A program made the position numbers and the translations under genes. 64,000 nt of DNA, taken from contig JAEMBT020000009.1 of the NCBI GenBank assembly GCA_018873245.2, positions 9,217,288-9,281,287 on the forward strand. Reading direction: 5' to 3'. Below the pieces are notes generated by a model, which was given only the letters and a program-made list of their open reading frames with translations, was not told the origin of the DNA and did no database searches. Below, piece by piece: positions 60,726 through 64,000 of the stretch. Each line of letters starts with the position of its first letter. The first letter of the stretch is position 1. Source of the stretch: Archegozetes longisetosus (taxonomy: Eukaryota > Arthropoda > Arachnida > Sarcoptiformes > Trhypochthoniidae).

Positions 60726-61779
60726 ATTAATTTTGTAAAATTTAGTGAATTTTCATTTAATAAATTCAATCTTAACTAATAAATAAACTTTTACTATAAA
60801 TGTTTATACCATAGTTTTCTTCCATTTTTCTAGAATTTTAAACTCAATTGGTTTTAACATTTTAAAGCAAAGTTAGCCCTAAATTAGGTATCGCTGAATA
60901 CTTTACGACAGTACTCAAGCTAAATTTCTATGACCTCCTATGGGATCTTGACACTCCTTTTTCAATTTTTAAAAAATTTTTGAAGTCTTATCAAAAATAT
61001 AAAATTAGAGCAATACAATTCTGTTCATTTCAATCGTTTTGAGTTTAAATTTGATTCCATATTCTACGGAAATTTTCTAGCGATGTATATTTGATTATTC
61101 AGAAATTATTTACTGATGTTCTGGTCGTTTGCAACAAATAAAATTTATATATTTGAGATCAGCTATAGTTTGAGCCGTTTTTTATTTATATACAAACCTT
61201 ATGTTGAAATCTCTGGTCACGTAAACTCTAGTTAAACCAGTTTATCTTCTACCGTAACTAAGAGAAAAAATATTCTAAGTTTATAATTTTCTTAATTAAC
61301 TTGTATCTGACTCTATTATAGCTACTATTCGCGACTAATTTATAGATTTAATATCATACCAAAATCCGCTTTTTTCAGCAAATGTTGTTATTTTTCAATT
61401 AAATGCAATTTTGATGTTTTTTAATTACCTCAACAAAAGTAAATGTTATTCAGTGTTTCTGAAGTGGTCTCTTTCAAAAGCTATGATTATATGCACTAAA
61501 TCTTAACAAAGCGGATTGCTTAATTTATCAAAATTTTAGTTGAAGTAACAAAAATAACACTTGCAAACAATCTCATGATTAAAATCCGGATTTTAAGTCA
61601 TATCGTTTTCAAATAACGAGTTGAATAACACCAAATTCTCTTAGTAAAAAATCTTTATTGATCATTCGTTGCAAAATATTAATCTTGAGATGTACTATGA
61701 AAAACAATAGATTGTCAAATATATTTTCTATATTAATTCATTTTTAGAAGCAACTATTCATAACTGATGACGAAATCGA
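60726..61779. other. Intergenic
   Basis: Nothing recognised. Confidence 0.4.
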
Positions 61780-62390
61780 TGTTATTGCTAGACTGACTAG
61801 GCGGTAAACTAGGAAACCTGGGCATTAATGTAAAATATTCGATAATTTCCTGAACATTTCCTGGACAATTTTTCAAACAAATTTTATTAAAATAAAACAA
61901 AGTTTTATTTATTTGTACTTATAATTACATTTAACTGCTTTAAAACATTTTCATTATCTTAATATAGGATTTAAATTCAATACAATTCATAGAAAAATTA
62001 GATTTAATACAGATTTCAGAATTAATTAAATCAATATTCATACGACTCCTATTGCCTCTCCAAACCTTTCTCATTAAAATGAACACTCTTTCGACAGATT
62101 CACTGCCAACCGGAATAGCCATCACTGTCTCTATTATTTTAGTCTCTATTAATGATCAGATATCTATAAATATTTATCAGTTATTGTACTTATATTACGA
62201 GATCTTTATTTTCTCTAAAATAATTTACAGCTAATATATTCAATGAATTTGTGATTTATGTAATTTTTCTATAATATTTTATCAGATAAGTTAATTTCTG
62301 GACATTCTATTATCCAGGTCTGACACTGTCCCGGACTATGCCTGGAATGTCTTATTCCTGGACGTGTGGTCAGTGTAGTTATTGCTTATA
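61780..62390 (-). mobile_element. hAT transposon relic
   Basis: 61940-62125 on the minus strand encodes AIPVGSESVERVFILMRKVW, then RSRMNIDLINSEICIKSNF. This is the C-terminal dimerisation domain of hAT transposases (usually P-x-S-ERVFS ... R-R). The start of the frame is truncated and no other transposase part is legible. TGGAC/CCTGG words lie on both sides (61830-61865 and 62300-62365). Limits are approximate. Confidence 0.7.
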
Positions 62391-63469
62391 CACATTCTAT
62401 TATCTACTAACACATTTATAGATTTGATAGTATTATGATCTTTTACAAAAATCTAACATCTGTTCCTGATCGCTTGCTTGTATTAAGATAAAAGACACGA
62501 CTTTGCTGCAATTATGGATTCTTAGTTATTTAAACAAGTTCAAAACTTGTTAATAATGTGATGATCTCTTTGAAAGATAGTATCGGGCGTTCGCGAAGAA
62601 ACTAACTGTAAGATCTACAATTAGATCGTATAAGTAAACGATTTTTAAGAACTCGATATCTGTACTGACTGATTAGTAAACTTTAAAAATATTAATTTCA
62701 ACCTTTATTCACTTTATTTTTATGAGTATTAAAACAAAATTAGTGTTTAAAGAGAGGAAAAACTGATTAAACTACATGTTCGAAATTTTTCCGTCGTAAT
62801 CCAAGCAGGCCTTAACCCGTTTAAAAGATGTTCACAATAGAAACCTCTTCATTTATTTCATATACCGTTTTGGTGTTTATTTCATAAATCTGTGAACTAT
62901 ATAGAGTTCAAATTTATAAAGGCACAACGAGTCAAATTATTTTTCATAACTTTTTTTTCAAAATGACTTAGATAAAAAAATTTTGAAATACTTTTGGAGT
63001 TAGCTTTACCACGAATGCACAATATTTCAGCAATAGACTCAATTTGTTTAAATTGAGACTAAATTGCATTCCAATGAGAGCTGAGCATTAAAGACTGGAT
63101 ATGTAGAAGTAGTCGCCAAAATTCAAGATATTTCTGCAATTCAACTTTTACTGTAATTGTAATTTCTCAATAGATATTTGTCTCTCTATTATTAGACATA
63201 GTCCATAACAATAGAGAAATAAATAGCATATGTTGGGAAAGCATAAGTTTAAAAGATTATCACTATCATTTAAATATATATATCGTACAAAAGTGTAATC
63301 AATGATTTTATAAATATCTTTTCAATAATGAAAATTAATTTTAAGATAGAAAACTTAATTTTCAATTAAGTATTAAGTTAAATCAGGTGATTATAGCGAA
63401 TAGGACTTAATGGGTAATAAAAGTTAAGTTCCAAAAAGAGTATCGCTGTAAAATATCACACGATTAAGT
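62391..63469. other. Intergenic
   Basis: Nothing recognised. Confidence 0.4.
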
Positions 63470-63865
63470 CTTGCATGACATTATATCACATGATTACATG
63501 ACATTACCGCGCAAGCGACACTACCGCGCAAGCGACAATACCGCGCAAGCCACTACAGCGCACGACTTTACCGCGCAACGACACTACCGCGCACAAAACT
63601 ACCGCGTACAAAACTACCGCGCAAACGACACTACCGCGCAAATGAGTCTACCATGTAAACGATACTACCTCGCAAATAAGACTACCGTGCAAACGACGCT
63701 ACCGCGCAAATGACAATAATAGGTAAACGTCACTACCACGCGGTAGTATAGTTTGCGAGGTATTTATTTTACGCATTGAAGAGATTGCGCGGTAGTGTCG
63801 TACGCGGTGTTTGTTTACGCTGTAATGTATGCGCTGTAATGTCGTGCTAGCATATCATATGGTAA
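63470..63865. mobile_element. Fold-back element C: tandem ACTACCGCGCAAACGAC words
   Basis: About 63500-63720 is a degenerate direct array of a 15-17 bp word (ACTACCGCGCAAACGAC). About 63735-63850 is the same word in reverse complement (GCGGTAGTGTCG, GCGCTGTAATGTCG), more decayed. It is the only GC-rich patch of its kind in this AT-rich region. The architecture matches elements A and B although the word differs. No coding capacity. A long plus-strand frame across the array is an artefact of the repeat. Confidence 0.7.
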
Positions 63866-64000
63866 ACCATTACACAATAAAATATGGTATGACAGAATGT
63901 AATATAATAGTTGTGTAAAAATTTTACGAAATATATATTTATAGAATCTGTAATTTTGTTTGATTAGATTAGTTTTATTTAGTTAGAGTTGAGTTAGGTT
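63866..64000. other. Intergenic to window end, TTAG-like words at the edge
   Basis: The final 40 bases contain degenerate TTAG/GTTAG words. Nothing else is recognised. Confidence 0.35.

Noticed and set aside
63471..63713. 80-residue Arg/Tyr/Ala-repeat frame
   Set aside because: Translation of the ACTACCGCGC tandem array; no gene features.
63470..63720. CRISPR-like spaced repeats
   Set aside because: Repeats are contiguous, degenerate and followed by inverted copies; there are no unique spacers, and the DNA is arthropod.

Overview
The window is AT-rich nuclear DNA from an arthropod. The genes are split by GT-AG introns, core promoters carry TATA and Inr-like motifs, and the transposon families (mariner, Tc1, hAT, LTR and fold-back elements) are those typical of insects, springtails and mites. 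The species cannot be named from sequence alone. Genes are sparse: four look intact, one or two are possible small secreted-protein genes, and at least six loci are disabled. Most of the rest is repeat.

Layout. 1-282: C-terminus of a probable ABCG transporter. 900-2040: a fold-back element. 2075-13200: a tandem duplication, each unit with a two-exon GMC oxidoreductase gene; both copies are disabled and share one nonsense codon. A Tc1/mariner-type fold-back element (6814-7835) lies between the units. 14440-19060: a mariner relic, then two tandem fatty acyl-CoA reductase pseudogenes separated by a solo LTR and a palindromic MITE. 19697-21925: two fold-back elements whose arms are short degenerate tandem words. 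23041-27765: a five-exon plexin-like receptor of 817 residues with a very short cytoplasmic tail. 28040-33605: elements rich in AGCTC-type words and a hAT relic. 34762-35358: an intact single-exon secreted protein. 36596-37107: a second copy of the palindromic MITE. 38199-38603: a cysteine-rich knottin-like secreted protein. 39885-41075: an NB-ARC/TPR pseudogene. 43261-43792: a short TA-flanked element. 44613-45743: a trypsin gene with a good promoter but a damaged first exon. 47318-47626: a possible small secreted protein. 48615-52184: an intact atlastin/GBP-like GTPase whose intron holds a near-perfect palindrome. 53012-64000: almost only transposons, including fold-back, mariner, Tc1, LTR-like and hAT elements and a third tandem-word fold-back.

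The genes do not form a pathway. GMC oxidoreductases and fatty acyl-CoA reductases both belong to arthropod cuticle, lipid or detoxification metabolism, but all four copies here are broken. The exon models of the plexin-like, GTPase, GMC and FAR genes were checked by splice phase. The two intact multi-exon models give whole codon counts (818 and 620, stop included), which supports them strongly. The most interesting points are the tail-less plexin, the tandem-word fold-back elements (one with a 9-bp target duplication), the nonsense codon shared by both GMC copies, and the intronic palindrome holding a putative coding exon start.
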